The translations under genes were made by a program, and so were the position numbers. 64,000 nucleotides of DNA from Pararge aegeria (Eukaryota; Arthropoda; Insecta; Lepidoptera; Nymphalidae): the NCBI RefSeq assembly GCF_905163445.1, contig NC_053187.1, positions 10,106,001 through 10,170,000 of the forward strand, in the 5' to 3' direction. Under the pieces are notes generated by a model. It ran no database searches. It saw nothing but the letters and a program-made list of their open reading frames with translations, and was not told the origin of the DNA. Positions 25,901-34,470 of the stretch are shown in pieces. Numbering within the stretch: position 1 is the first letter of the stretch; each line of letters begins with the position of its first letter.

Positions 25901-26166
25901 ATGCAAATCACCCAAAATATAATCGCTGTATTTAGATCGGTTAATAATGAATTGGAACAAATGGAAAACTGCAATTTTTTGGGGGCCAGTTAAAAAGCAT
26001 TAGCAGAGGCTGTAATACCTCAACAGATGACCATCTCGACGGCGGGAGTTCTGCCACGGGCTATCTTCGTAGCGGTACGCCTTGCGGAGGATGGGCGCGC
26101 AAGAACAAGATGACAGCTTGTTGCCCATCGTTCGCTGCCCGCACTCGGCGCACGTTACTACGCTGC
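4776..26166 (-). CDS. sif: still life (sif) Rac GEF, 5' coding half, 16 exons
   Basis: Still life is the insect Tiam1-type guanine nucleotide exchange factor that activates Rac and acts at synaptic terminals (family knowledge). Coding exons, in transcript order: 26128-26019, 23271-23087, 20148-20030, 19211-19081, 17581-17499, 15791-15627, 14806-14676, 14019-13837, 13372-13267, 11800-11581, 11341-11128, 10200-10014, 9546-9490, 8353-8239, 5436-5359, 4826-4776. Every junction is AG/GT and the phases chain without conflict to 711 codons plus 2 nt. The start MGNKLSSCSCAP, the WH1 segment in exons 1-3, and motifs such as SPSFKFSRKASSSYSLKLEP and LLLEYEMHLRNTLAKGMDAE match what I remember of Drosophila sif. 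The last exon ends in phase 2, so the PH, RBD, PDZ and DH-PH regions lie off the left edge. In-frame cassette exons could be missing; this is an inference from sequence without transcripts. Confidence 0.93.
5359..5436 (-). CDS. sif: sif coding exon 15, Arg/Glu repeat ending in GYLSDH
   Basis: The acceptor GTTCTAG precedes 5436 and the donor GTTTGTTT follows 5359; 78 nt, phase 2 to 2. It encodes DRNELMRERERDRERDRGYL followed by SDHNT. The alternating Arg/Glu/Asp run suggests a charged single helix. It is related to exon 16 (shared RDR..GYLSDH). Confidence 0.9.
5437..8238. other. sif intron 14
   Basis: 2.8-kb intron. It contains a fragment of a common repeat at about 5570-5640, an 11-bp palindrome around TATAATCTATC (7050-7095) in AT-rich sequence, and a repeat tail at 7736-7960. 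No coding sequence seen. Confidence 0.6.
7736..7960 (+). repeat. LINE-tail repeat family D, copy 1
   Basis: Starts near the words CACCCAGCTAAGTTAGTTTT, passes through GCGTTTGGAACCCTGCTAGC and ends in a TTTGACTTTAACTTTGACTT run. The same order appears inverted at 34298-34470 and, more diverged, at 12240-12410. The TTTGACT-type tail and variable 5' end suggest the 3' end of a non-LTR retrotransposon. Confidence 0.65.
8239..8353 (-). CDS. sif: sif coding exon 14
   Basis: The acceptor TTCTATAG precedes 8353 and the donor GTACTTTT follows 8239; 115 nt, phase 1 to 2. The 37 complete codons read PASQCSGGGSRSSTLPLPHR then LGVERQHSARSDRDGYY. I found it because exons 13 and 15 do not join in phase; this exon has exactly the length needed (1 mod 3) and good splice sites. 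The SRSSTLPLPHR motif agrees with the fly protein as I recall it. Confidence 0.9.
8400..8545 (+). mobile_element. SINE family A, 3' fragment
   Basis: Shares CATAACACAAGCTACGCTTA with the full copies near 18 kb and 34.6 kb and ends in a TTTATTTG-type tail. The tRNA-like head is missing. Confidence 0.65.
9490..9546 (-). CDS. sif: sif coding exon 13, 57 nt
   Basis: The acceptor TTACCCAG precedes 9546 and the donor GTAAGTTT follows 9490; 57 nt, phase 1 to 1. It encodes EYNDNMPPSNQRSPYPPRR. Its length is a multiple of three with matching phases, so skipping would keep frame. Confidence 0.88.
10014..10200 (-). CDS. sif: sif coding exon 12, conserved helical segment
   Basis: The acceptor TAAACAG precedes 10200 and the donor GTAAGAAA follows 10014; 187 nt, phase 0 to 1. 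After a Ser/Pro-rich start (QASQSSATPAPGSPTS) comes a clearly ordered block: RLLLEYEMHLRNTLAKGMDA then ESYSLHTFEALLSQSMEDL. It is probably alpha-helical and is the best-conserved part of the linker as I remember the fly protein. Confidence 0.94.
11128..11341 (-). CDS. sif: sif coding exon 11
   Basis: The acceptor TTTGTAG precedes 11341 and the donor GTAAGTTTC follows 11128; 214 nt, phase 2 to 0. It starts RGVGVGAAPSGYPGRGLYLE, continues through SPPSDNVMFDNQCYATTPSS and ends RRDRDPRQHHHG. The DNVMFDNQCYATTPSSSNG block looks conserved for the family. Confidence 0.92.
11581..11800 (-). CDS. sif: sif coding exon 10, conserved Ser-Pro block and His-rich patch
   Basis: The acceptor TGTTTAG precedes 11800 and the donor GTGAGTGC follows 11581; 220 nt, phase 1 to 2. 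It begins SSTLKRMLKPMPSTESPVTS PEMGRRRY, which matches a conserved block I recall from Drosophila sif. It then has a His-rich patch (HGHRHQQHMHHGHYAH) and ends NNNSRQGSQRYSST. The patch could bind metal or simply be low complexity. Confidence 0.93.
12240..12410 (+). repeat. LINE-tail repeat family D, diverged copy
   Basis: Word order parallels 7736-7960 (TTTAGCTCTAGTTTTAAGTA, then a CTAACGTAGTTATCATGATC block, then TTAGCCTATTTGAATAAA). Clearly more diverged, so an older insertion. Confidence 0.5.
12910..13150 (+). repeat. Fragment of a dispersed lepidopteran repeat
   Basis: Carries the phrase ACTGCTGGACATAGGCCTCT, seen throughout lepidopteran genomes as part of an RTE-type repeat 3' region. 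A 61-codon frame here is incidental. It lies in the intron between sif exons 9 and 10, close to the exon 9 donor. Confidence 0.5.
13267..13372 (-). CDS. sif: sif coding exon 9, Asn/His-rich
   Basis: The acceptor TCTTTCAG precedes 13372 and the donor GTAAGAGC follows 13267; 106 nt, phase 0 to 1. It encodes SREQDRHTMHNHNVINNNTS followed by GSRRTKSKSTEDMNMG. The basic SRRTKSKSTED segment has several possible Ser/Thr phosphorylation sites (inference). Confidence 0.9.
13837..14019 (-). CDS. sif: sif coding exon 8
   Basis: The acceptor TATTTCAG precedes 14019 and the donor GTGAGTGAA follows 13837; 183 nt, phase 0 to 0, 61 codons. It starts INEESQTTPGQASQHGQDLK, continues through TSTKSSATSTRSKEHLQHMP and ends KSVDYGDGNES. 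As a phase 0-0 exon it could be skipped without changing frame, so it is a candidate cassette exon (inference). Confidence 0.9.
14676..14806 (-). CDS. sif: sif coding exon 7, Thr-rich linker
   Basis: The acceptor TATTGCAG precedes 14806 and the donor GTAAGTAAC follows 14676; 131 nt, phase 1 to 0. The 43 complete codons are dominated by Thr, Pro and Ala (QTDTQAPTRPPKSQETSTMT and onward), ending SVGTHGTN. Two other frames are open across this stretch, but only this frame joins both neighbours in phase. Low complexity makes homology hard to judge by eye, so splice sites and phase carry the call. Confidence 0.85.
15300..15425 (+). mobile_element. LINE 3' tail ending in AATAAA-like repeats
   Basis: Ends TGTGGTATACAATAAAGAGT then TAAATAAATAAAT. 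A related tail (TTGGTGTACAATAAAAGTGT) is at 31620-31650. This is typical of 5'-truncated non-LTR insertions in Lepidoptera. Confidence 0.55.
15627..15791 (-). CDS. sif: sif coding exon 6, Thr/Ala/Ser-rich linker
   Basis: The acceptor GAACTAG precedes 15791 and the donor GTAAGA follows 15627; 165 nt, phase 1 to 1. It starts SSTLPRTTTRAIETDAGAAG and contains TSSTSLYDNVTSSQPANQAP. Low complexity and probably disordered. It is richer in G+C than the flanking intron, as expected for coding sequence here. Confidence 0.9.
16605..17215 (+). repeat. Dispersed repeat starting CTAGCGGACCCTCGCGACTT
   Basis: The opening phrase with GCGACTTCGTCCGCG and the ending (TTCGTTCTGTAGTTTTCGCG followed by a CAGACAGACAGAC run) belong to a very common lepidopteran repeat. 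Related but shorter pieces lie at about 24890-25120 and 25660-25870. I do not assign a class. Confidence 0.6.
17499..17581 (-). CDS. sif: sif coding exon 5
   Basis: The acceptor GATACAG precedes 17581 and the donor GTAAGTAC follows 17499; 83 nt, phase 2 to 1. The 27 complete codons read LTYGREPQCTCMTQEQYARL then RAQDPRY. A conserved REPQCTCM motif supports the assignment. No catalytic motif is visible; this is part of the linker after the WH1 domain. Confidence 0.92.
17846..18085 (+). mobile_element. SINE family A, nearly full copy
   Basis: A pol III box-B sequence GGTTCGATTCC lies at 17869-17879. The body continues GAACATGAATGTTTATCAGTG and CATAACACAAGCTACGCTTA and ends in a (TTTA)-rich tail. 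It matches 34622-34910 over most of its length but lacks the box-A half of the tRNA head. Possibly the Metulj-type SINE known from butterflies, named from memory. Confidence 0.75.
18110..18420 (-). mobile_element. SINE family C, minus orientation
   Basis: The right end, read on the minus strand, starts GGAAGCGGTGATGGCC and carries a box-B-like GAGTTTGATCCCC. The other end contains GGCCCACTACAGGGCACAGG. Further copies lie at 40505-40800 and 41165-41408, all in the same orientation. Confidence 0.65.
19081..19211 (-). CDS. sif: sif coding exon 4, basic Ser-rich segment
   Basis: The acceptor ATTTTAG precedes 19211 and the donor GTATTG follows 19081; 131 nt, phase 0 to 2. It starts SPSFKFSRKASSSYSLKLEP and continues PGSKQKFKTKRKPVSTPASPNRS. 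It follows the WH1 domain directly. The segment is Lys/Arg- and Ser-rich and contains S/T-P sites (STPASP) that could be phosphorylated (inference). Confidence 0.92.
20030..20148 (-). CDS. sif: sif coding exon 3, second part of WH1 domain
   Basis: The acceptor TTTTCAG precedes 20148 and the donor GTGAGT follows 20030; 119 nt, phase 1 to 0. It encodes GTRIGQASECFVYWKDPMTN, then DTWGLNFTSPIDAKQFRECC. The pattern F.YW.D......GLNF.S..DA..F is the signature of the C-terminal half of a WH1/EVH1 domain, including its closing helix. Confidence 0.94.
21690..22690. repeat. Unclassified dispersed repeat with internal periodicity
   Basis: Begins around a TATATA run and GACTGACTGACTGACTGACT. It contains repeated phrases of the type GGGGAAAAACAGGGGTTGGA plus AGTTTGTATGAAAGTC at about 21895-21930, 22155-22200 and (diverged) 22440-22480. 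It ends near CAGACGAAGACGCAGG. Unit spacing is roughly 260-280 bp. Family not known to me. Confidence 0.55.
22917..22952. repeat. (TA)18 microsatellite
   Basis: 36 nt of uninterrupted TA, directly next to TCGCGACGAAGTCGCGAGAC, which looks like the boundary of a dispersed repeat. Confidence 0.95.
23087..23271 (-). CDS. sif: sif coding exon 2, first part of WH1 domain
   Basis: The acceptor CTTCCAG precedes 23271 and the donor GTACGTT follows 23087; 185 nt, phase 2 to 1. It encodes LWAEVFHVSASGAGTVKWQQ, then VPVNITCIQDSPECVFHITA and VDKILDVRLLQP. These are the first beta strands of a WH1/EVH1-like fold, with the conserved Trp of VKWQQV. The open frame runs on past the donor into intron and a (TA)n tract, which is read-through, not protein. 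Confidence 0.94.
23272..26018. other. sif intron 1 within the coding region
   Basis: 2.7 kb. It holds two pieces of the CGCGACTT-type dispersed repeat (about 24890-25120 and 25660-25870) and is otherwise featureless AT-rich sequence. Confidence 0.6.
26019..26166 (-). CDS. sif: sif coding exon 1 with start codon and 38 nt of 5' UTR
   Basis: The acceptor TTACAG precedes 26166, ATG is at 26128-26126, and the donor GTATTA follows 26019. It encodes 36 codons plus 2 nt, beginning MGNKLSSCSCAP and ending SRRRDGHLL(R). Gly2 with Ser6 fits an N-myristoylation signal, and Cys8/Cys10 could be palmitoylated, which would anchor the N-terminus to membrane (inference). The frame stays open upstream of the ATG to the acceptor (12 codons), so an N-terminal extension cannot be excluded. 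I chose this ATG because the Drosophila protein starts at the same MGNKLS. Confidence 0.93.
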
Positions 26167-29100
26167 CTGTAATTGAATGCATACTTCAAAAACTTATAAT
26201 GTTTATGGAGTTATAAAACTTTTTTTTACTACAACTTCAAAAAGTACAGAAAGGTATGGATAAATGGAGATGGACCCTTAGACATGAGGAGTCATTTGTG
26301 GCATTGAGTATATGCTTTTATAATATAAAATAAGGTAAGGTAATTTGGGACCTACCAATGCATAAGTTTTATCACGGCGAGGTTACTAAAAAAACAAATG
26401 ATAAATTACTTAGTGAAAAGGTTGTTTGGAAGCATCCTGCTCCGCTTTCATCTCTCACAAGGTAGAAAAATTAAAGTTATATTGTAAATTGTGGATATTG
26501 GAAAAGAACATCTGCTGAGTTCCTTTCTAGCTTCTTTACGCTAGAGTCTGCCATTCGAACCGGCGATAGAGCCCCTCTACTATAGATATTTTTTCTATCG
26601 GAGCGGGGATAGCGTGTCACCTAAGTGTTAGGACTTAAGAGATTTTTAGGATCTCACGAAGTTTCTCACAGACACCAAAATTAACATTGAATTCCTAAAG
26701 AAACTACATCTGCCTGGCCATTTGCAATTTCTTTCGGTCTATCCAGCAAGGATCACGCGTACTGTTCTACATAATGAAGTAAAGACACATTTTACGCAAA
26801 TTAAAAACAAAATGTTTGGTCCAAACAATTTTTTTAGCTTTATTTGTAAAACTGACGTTACTGTCCAGAATTTGTAAACCCTTTTTATGGTTCCGTACCT
26901 TAAGGGTTCCAACGGGATACTAGAAATAAGCTTAAATGGACCCTATATCCGCGAGCTATATTTTACTAAAAAGTTGAAATTTTCTATTGTTGAACAGAAT
27001 GTATAATTCTATTGCCACTATAACAAGAAATAATTGAAAATGGAGCTTAAAGAAACTTTGTATCCAAGATCTTGATTCTTGGAGGTGCATAGCATGCTTT
27101 CTGGAGACTGCCTAATAGCACAGCAGGATTTGTTTAAAAAAACCATCAATCCTACGCATTTATCGGCATTCGTTAGTGTTTGTTATAAATATGAGTTACC
27201 CGTGGTCCCGTGATGTCACCAGGTGCCATCGGAGCGCGACAGCGAGTGACCACGGTTGAGACTCTGGGAGCGCTGAGTTCCGTGCCTATAGTGGTGTTTC
27301 ACTCCATGCTGCAACCATAAGTGACGTTAGTGATCCATAGATAAAATAAAAAATATCGCGTCTCATGGTTCTATTTCGTTTAGGCCATAGCCAAGAACCA
27401 TTCGAAGAAACTAAAAAAAATCTCCTTACTTTTTCATTATTATACTTTGTATATTTTTTTCATGTATTAAATATATTAAATTAAAAATTATAATTATTAT
27501 ATTTTGCGAGCAAGTTACTTTGTTTTTTATTTAAGTACACTTTAATTCAATATTCAAAGATATATCGATATGATATTAAATATATATAATTGATTCTTAA
27601 TAAACAAAAACATGTAATAAAAAACAGTTATTTTTTTAATAGTGCTTTATTCAATAATTTTACTAATGCCTATTCAATTATTTAAAAAGCATGCATTTAA
27701 AAGAAAGTCACCACACAACGATTTTTATTAATAAACATTTAAAAAAAATAAACGTTGATTATTATCTATCTCATTATATTACGTTTATTCTGAATTATTT
27801 CAGATGTTAAAAAAATAAAATTTGATTTCATTAGGTAAATAAATCGTAGTGGATGACGGCCTTTCGTAACATATTATATTTTATTGATTTGACTGTTATG
27901 TACTTATTTAATGAAATGGACATGCATGATAAAACTGTTAAGTACTTACAAAATTCACGAAAACACAAGCAGACGCTTTTAAAATCCATACAAACTATTT
28001 ATCGAATGGAATAAGTCGTATATTTTTTTTGATTCTCGGGCATTTTATTATAACTTGAGAAATTTGCACATACTTCTATTCAAATGCTTTACTGCAAAAC
28101 ACATGCATTTCACTAAAATAGCTTAAGATAATATTGAGCTGCATGTATATCTTTGCTTAGATTCATTAGTTGTATCTTTAAATATTTACGACAAAATAAA
28201 TTTATTAATATATTGCCATATATATAATGGCGATTCTTTGGTAGTTGAATTTATTTACTATCTACATTGTTACATGGGAGAATTAGGTTTGCAACTTAAA
28301 TGTTTTTCGTTAGTTATCAATAGATGACGTTTATGTACTACTCTATCCTGATTTAATTGATCTTCGCTAATCTATTCACGAATATAATATAGGAATTCTT
28401 ACACCAACATTCTCTAATATTTCTAAGAGTAGCTATGATTCTAATATTTAATTAATGACTACTAATAAATATCTTAAACTAAATTTGAAAAGTGTCTTTT
28501 TTATAATATTTATACACTTAATCGAGTGACTAAGTCAATGCGTTTAAATAGCAATTAAAATTCAGGAGAAGTATTTAGATCTCGCGATAGGTCTTCAATT
28601 ACAGTAGATTTGTCTATGTAGCTATATGTAGGTCAACCTAGTTGGCTTCGCTGTTTAAAATTCGCCAGACATTTCTACCTTTATTATGTAAAGGTGGTGT
28701 ATATAAGGTTGGTTATAAGTTTTGCAGTACGTTATTAATTTATTTCGGTATAACTTATTAACAATTCTGGTGAAAAACATTTACTAAATAGTAGGTGCCA
28801 TTTTCATTCATCACAAATATTTAGTTACACATCAATATCAAGGTAGCGAAGAAAATATGTTTTTTTTTTATAAATAGGTACGTGAGATCGTTATGGTTAT
28901 TGATAGGGGGTTAAAAATTTCAAAACACATATACATATACTTTTAAACTGACTTAGTTAATATATTTTTTAACAAAACAATAAATTTGGAAAACGTGAGT
29001 CATTACAAAATCCAATTATGTGCGCCGACCACCATTTTAGACACAGGGTTAAATATTTAATAATTTTTTTATCAAACGTGTGTACATGCATAGGGTTGCA

Positions 29101-29230
29101 TTGCTTTACTGTGCATACAAATATTTCTTTAAATTCAAGTAATATCACTTTATTCAATGTTTAAATGCCCACATTACAAAAAATACACGAGGACGAAGGG
29201 GATACAAACACTCCATGTGCAAATTAATTC
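26167..29230. other. Upstream of sif coding exon 1; probable 5' UTR intron
   Basis: No coding potential seen. The section 27.4-28.9 kb is very AT-rich. An upstream untranslated exon is implied by the splice acceptor at 26167-26168. Confidence 0.5.
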
Positions 29231-29950
29231 AAAGATACTACGAACCTCGAAATTGTTCCAATTGGTCGTAGAAAATTTAGCAGCCTCCACGCTTTCTTTT
29301 GCACCCATATTTATGTACTTGTGAAATCACTCGAATGAACAATGATTTCGATGCGTATGCTGAACGGTTCGTGACACTGTGATAATGTGCGCAACGACCT
29401 TGCTCACTGTGGAGATACGGGTTTAATAAGCATTAAATACCTCCAAAGCAGCTTCGCTAAGTAAAAATTTCGCAGCACCGAATAGTATATTAGGGGTGTA
29501 TGTTACAGCGAGCAAGCGCACGGGCGACGCGGCGTGTAAACACCGCCAGCTGCTCGGGAGCCTCGCTCCGCAGCGAGATCTGCCCGCGCCTCTCGTGTGC
29601 CTGACCCCTGCTGCTCCGCGGCCGCTGCCTACTCTGACGGTACCCGCTGCCAACAAACCCCTAACTTTTATCACAATAATCGAATTATTCAAAAAATGCG
29701 CACAATTTTCTGCGGCGGCACGGTCTAGTAAGCTATTCAACGCGGATACACCGGCGACTTGGTAAAACGTCAGAGCGGACTGGGTCGCGAGGCGAGCGTG
29801 CGTGGCGGCTCTGTCGCGCACGGTCGCCGGCCGCTGCCGCGCACCGTCCGCCCGCCGAAAGCCGAGACGCAGCGACGCCCAAACCTAGCGAATACGGCCA
29901 GCGCCCAAACGAATACTGCTGAATAACAGCAATCCGATTTACTATAGCAA
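29230..29950 (-). promoter_or_regulatory. GC-rich island, candidate sif promoter and first exon
   Basis: 29500-29900 is strongly GC- and CpG-rich against an AT-rich background, as promoters and 5' UTRs often are in moths. A candidate minus-strand donor (GAG|GTTCGTAG) follows 29246. Splicing from there to 26166 would give a 5' UTR with a 23-codon upstream frame starting at 29308 (MGAKES...) and ending at TAG in the next exon. The location, about 3 kb upstream of the first coding exon on the same strand, fits. A 132-codon minus-strand frame (29423-29821) is Arg/Ala-rich with no domain and is taken as a GC artefact. No TATA or initiator is certain. Confidence 0.45.
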
Positions 29951-31430
29951 AATACTGGTATAATCTGTATTTCTCTTTTAATAATTTTATATTATAAAAT
30001 AAAAAATTACGTTATCACTTCGTATACGAATAATGTTCGTATAGAATATTGAGATTAAGGAGATCATCAATGGGCGTTCGGAGCGGTGCGGTGTGAGACG
30101 GGGAATGCGCGCGCATTCTGCCCGAGACATTCGATTTTGGTCCATGACTGTTGGATGCTTACAGTAGCCCACCGAGTGATTTAATAGTTCATTCTAGACT
30201 ATGACACAACTGGCGGGTGTTTAATAATTTTAATTTGTCAGACACAAATTAGGTACCTCTTTTGTTCTACATAGATAGCAACACATCCAAAATTAACTGT
30301 TGCAAGCATTACGATGTCTAAAACTGTGTTACGAATTTTTTTAAGAATTTAAAATAAACCACTTCTGAATTTATTCCTTATCATGGACATTTAGGATTTT
30401 TTTGTCACTACCACTCAACTAACATCTGAAATGATTTTGTGATTGAGTGATTTTTGTCATTAAAATTCATTAAAAATAAAAAAATAACATTATTTTTATT
30501 TCTTTTTCTTTCTGTAAATTACCTTTTTTTAAGTTAATGTATCTCAAACAGACAACTAGGTAAGATCTAAATCTAATAAATAATAAACAAATTCAATCTA
30601 GTATGTAGTAGTATTAATGCAGTATCATGTTATTTTATATTTTAGAAAACATAAGTATCCTCTTATGCAACTGTGTTAAGTAAAATTAAATCAATTATTA
30701 AAATACTATGTTGATCATGCTCAAAACGGCATCATACCAAACTCAGCATCAACATCAAAAAATACTTTGATTTGTTATCAAGCACCATATCATCCATATA
30801 TACCAATAAACCAGCGCAACGTATCAACCCTGCTTTAAAATAAAATAAACAAAAATCAACTAACACAAAAAACACAATGTCGCTAAATGTTTTTAGGATG
30901 AACTAGAAGTTCAATATACGAGTATCTAAAGACGTGTTAATTAATGCTTATATTATATGCAAAAATTTTATCAATTGTATCTGTATTCATACAGCTCTAT
31001 GCTGTAAGCTCTATTATACTGCCATGCGTAACAAATACCTAAAAGGAGTATTATTTAAGCATGGTGGAGAAAAAAAATTAGAATAAGAGAACTTTTGAAC
31101 ATGAACACCTGAGCAACAGAAGCACACGAGCGTGTATTAAATAAAGTTTCACTTTTTTTGTGCGATCTCCTACGAATAATTACAGTTTTTTTTGGAATAG
31201 AAGCGATGAAGGTCGTTTTTCCCCTTAATATGGATGCCAATAAAAAGTACATGTATGAAAAATTAAAGAATAATATCGCTTTCCAAGAATAAATGCTTTG
31301 AGCAATTTGTTTGTCTATAATAATTTAACTCTTTTTCTGACTGACCGCTCCTAGCATTTTATTTACAGGAATAATTTACGGATCATAACAGATTGCCTAC
31401 CTGATTTTAAGTAGAAAACTATCGCCTTTA
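29951..31430. other. Intergenic or 5' intron, nothing recognised
   Basis: AT-rich, without recognisable repeat or coding sequence. Confidence 0.5.
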
Positions 31431-31439
31431 AACATAGCA

Positions 31440-31836
31440 GTGGGGGGCAATTATGGGGCATGCAAGAAACACCTTATATATATATTTTATTCATATATTT
31501 GTATAATTTTTAAATCTTATTTATTGCACCACCTACCCCTTTTCTATGTTTTTTTCCTTCTGGGCCTATAAGGCCACCAAATTGTACTCTCTTACTATGT
31601 ATATCTCTGTAACTACTTTTTATTTTTGGTGTACAATAAAAGTGTATTCATTCATTTACGTTCTACAAAGTGCCGGGCTTTGTCTTCCAACCTAAAGCAT
31701 AGGTGTTAAGCCTCATATGCCTGTTATTACACCAACAACCAAACCCTTCAGACCAGAACACAGCAATGCTGCTTGGTGGCAGAACAACGCATGACAGTTG
31801 TACTTCCCCGGACGAGTTTTGTCACCAAAAGTTCTA
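31440..31836 (-). mobile_element. Repeat family R, copy 1, interrupted
   Basis: Read on the minus strand it follows the order of the copy at 61990-62260: CGGTCTGAAGGG, then TGTTAC..., then CATGCCCC. Between 31475 and 31668 the order is broken by a different element's tail. Confidence 0.65.
31475..31668 (+). mobile_element. LINE 3' tail inserted into repeat R
   Basis: Contains CTTCTGGGCCTATAAGGCCA and TGTATATCTCTGTAACTACT and ends GTACAATAAAAGTGTATTCA. Its ends interrupt a repeat R copy. Confidence 0.6.
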
Positions 31837-32168
31837 TTATGAAAATTAAGCTTAATTTGCTATACTCCGCGAACAGCAGGAGAATTTGTATGGTATAATT
31901 GTATGGTGTAAAGTTGTCAACTTAACAATTATTTCTTGTCAAGTCAACATCTCCTGAGGATGCTCCGGTTTCGGAGTTAAACGTGCGTAAAGGGTACATT
32001 GCCGAGGATCTGTTTAGTGTGGATTGTACGGATTGAAGTAATTATTAATTACACCATACAGATTTTCCTGCTGTTCGCGAAGTATACCAAATTAAGCTTA
32101 ATTTTCATAATATATTATGGATTTCCGCAAAGTAACGCCTGCTTCTATCCAATATACCAAAAGTTCTA
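31837..32168. mobile_element. MITE with ~60-bp terminal inverted repeats
   Basis: Arms at about 31835-31895 and 32052-32112 are near-perfect reverse complements (TATTATGAAAATTAAGCTTA..., including CGCGAACAGCAGG). The 13-mer ACCAAAAGTTCTA flanks the unit at 31824-31836 and 32156-32168, so it may be a target-site duplication. The core holds GAGGATGCTCCGGTTTCGGA and AACGTGCGTAAAGG, phrases common in lepidopteran repeats. Confidence 0.75.
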
Positions 32169-32189
32169 CCAATGTTATAAGACGTAATT

Positions 32190-34297
32190 TTCCGTATATA
32201 GACTACAATTAATATAGGTACAATCAAAGCCGAGAACAGAATAAACAGAAGATTTAGTTTAATTACAATCACGGTCAGCTTTTAAACGAGATCCATCCAT
32301 TTTGAATCCGTTATCGAAATCAACTAAACGGGTTAATGATTACGTAAACGATTTAGGAGTGAATCTTGCACTTTATCGTATTTCCTTGGCACACTTGCTA
32401 TCATACAGATACGTAAAGCACTACACCGTGAGTGTGACAGTGAAGTCTTCTCGATAAGTAGTTGAGATACCACGTGTATCTTTTTAAAGCTTATTTTAAA
32501 GACAGAGTTATTGTAGCCATGATAACTGAGCTGGACTTACAAATGATTAAAGTTAAGCGTTAGATTAATTAACTAACCATTATTCACCGAATGAAAGAGC
32601 AATTATTTACATTAGGTGTAATAAAGTACAAATTTCGAGATAAAATAGTTGAGTTGATTTTTGAACTGTATGTATAGTTAACAAGCCAGTGTAAGAGCTA
32701 ATTGACAAACTATTTTTTCTTTGGTTTTTTTTTACTCAGGTTTTATTCGATAATTGGGCTAATTAATTTAGCTTTGAATAATCATCTCCACATAGTTATT
32801 GTTCGTTATAAATTATGGATAGGGTGTGAAAACCATTAAGAGCGTGTCATGACCGCTTTCGATTTCAAATAACCAAAGTATACCAAATTTTTGATGAATA
32901 CCTAAAACAACCGTGCTGTAAAGTTTTGTTAGAGGTAACTTTGTGACTTTTTCTACCAAAATAAAATTGCGAATTGTGTAAAGCGGATTACTATATCTAT
33001 AAAAATATGGTAAAAAATAACATATATTTATTTTGGATGTAAAGAACTAAATGGAGTATCAATAAGTTCTTTTAAACTAATTTAGCGGTACTCAGCACAT
33101 ACACATAAGAATGATCGTGTACACTCTCTTTACTAAAAAAGCTTGATAAACAAAATATTCCGTTATAGGGCGGAGAGTAGAGCAAGTTTATGTTATCTTT
33201 TAAGTAAAATATGAAAAAAGTTGTTTTAAGGGAAAACCATTTCCCGACATATTAATTACAAAGAAACATTCGACAGTAATTTTCTTTTTAAGATTTTCAG
33301 TTTATTAATCATCCCCTATTTTTGAGGATGCCCTGTTATTTAATATTAACTCGAATATTAAAGTGTTCAGACATTTTAATTTAATTTTTTAAATCGGATG
33401 TAGTACATAACAGTGGTATGAGACCATCAATATTTATGAAGTGGTTATCATCAACCGTATCAACATTGCAAACCCCCTAATATTGGAAGTATTCTAGTTC
33501 AATGAAGGCCTTACTTTCAGACATTCGCGATGTGTCAGAGTGAACTACCTCTAAATTTTCTGGAGCCTGCGGCCACAGCAGGTTACAACTGCAGCGGCTA
33601 ATACATTTTGCATTCCGGCACACAATAATATGTGAATGATATTAACGTAAATTCGTCTCGATATTTAATGCTTATCAAGTATGATTCTATATTGAATGTT
33701 TACGAAGTAAGTTTAGAAGACAGGCAACTATGAAATTTGTATAGCCACCATCTTGAATCCGCGATTTTTTATCTTTTTTCAGCTCTCTGCCGTGGAAGAC
33801 GTTCTGAATATTTTTTAATGATTAAAACTCCACGTAGCTTTAATACCCTGGTCTACAAACCCTCGAGCTTCATATTTTTTTCTCCCAAAATACTGTAATT
33901 TTTACCAATTGTCGGAACGTCAGCATTTTATTATATATATATATTTTATGAATCAAGCAAACTTTCGGATCCCGATTATCCTTTGCTAAGAAACTAATAT
34001 TCCATCTTTTATACTCTTACATACTCGACATATACCCCGACGGAATTAGTATGGCCGCCATCTCAAATCCGCCATTTTGAATTTTTTTCAGCTGAAAATT
34101 TTTTTTCAGCTTACTGCCAATTTAATAAGGTAAAATATCACTCTTATATATTTAATATTTATTTGACATAGGCACCTTGACATGAACATCCTACGAATAA
34201 TTTTTATAAGTCTGAAAAAAAAACCGTATGTACGACGTACTACGTAATTATTCATTAGTTTCAATAAAATTATATTTTGGTTTTTCACCTTATTATA
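32190..34297. other. Intergenic, nothing recognised
   Basis: AT-rich sequence with no supported gene, and only short repeat-like phrases. Confidence 0.5.
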
Positions 34298-34470
34298 AGC
34301 CAAAGTCAAAGTCAAAAATATCTTTATTCAAGTACATAAGAATCACACGGTAGTGAGATAATGGCGATTACCACATTCGTAAACTTAAAACTAAAGCTAC
34401 GAGGGTTCCAAATGCGTCCTGGTCTAAGAAGAAGCCCTCAACAAACTTAGCCAGGTGTTTTTTTTTGTTA
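34298..34470 (-). repeat. LINE-tail repeat family D, copy in minus orientation
   Basis: Starts AAGCCAAAGTCAAAGTCAAA (a TTTGACT tail read backwards) and continues TAAAACTAAAGCTACGAGGG and AAACTTAGCCAGGTG. It is the reverse complement of the order at 7736-7960. Confidence 0.65.

Noticed and set aside
29246..29308. MGAKES... as an alternative sif N-terminus
   Set aside because: Splicing to 26166 puts it out of frame with the WH1 exons and hits TAG after two codons, so at most it is an upstream frame.
29423..29821. 132-codon minus-strand frame in the GC-rich island
   Set aside because: Arg/Ala/Gly-rich with no domain, with a competing frame on the other strand. GC-rich DNA has few stops, so length is not evidence.
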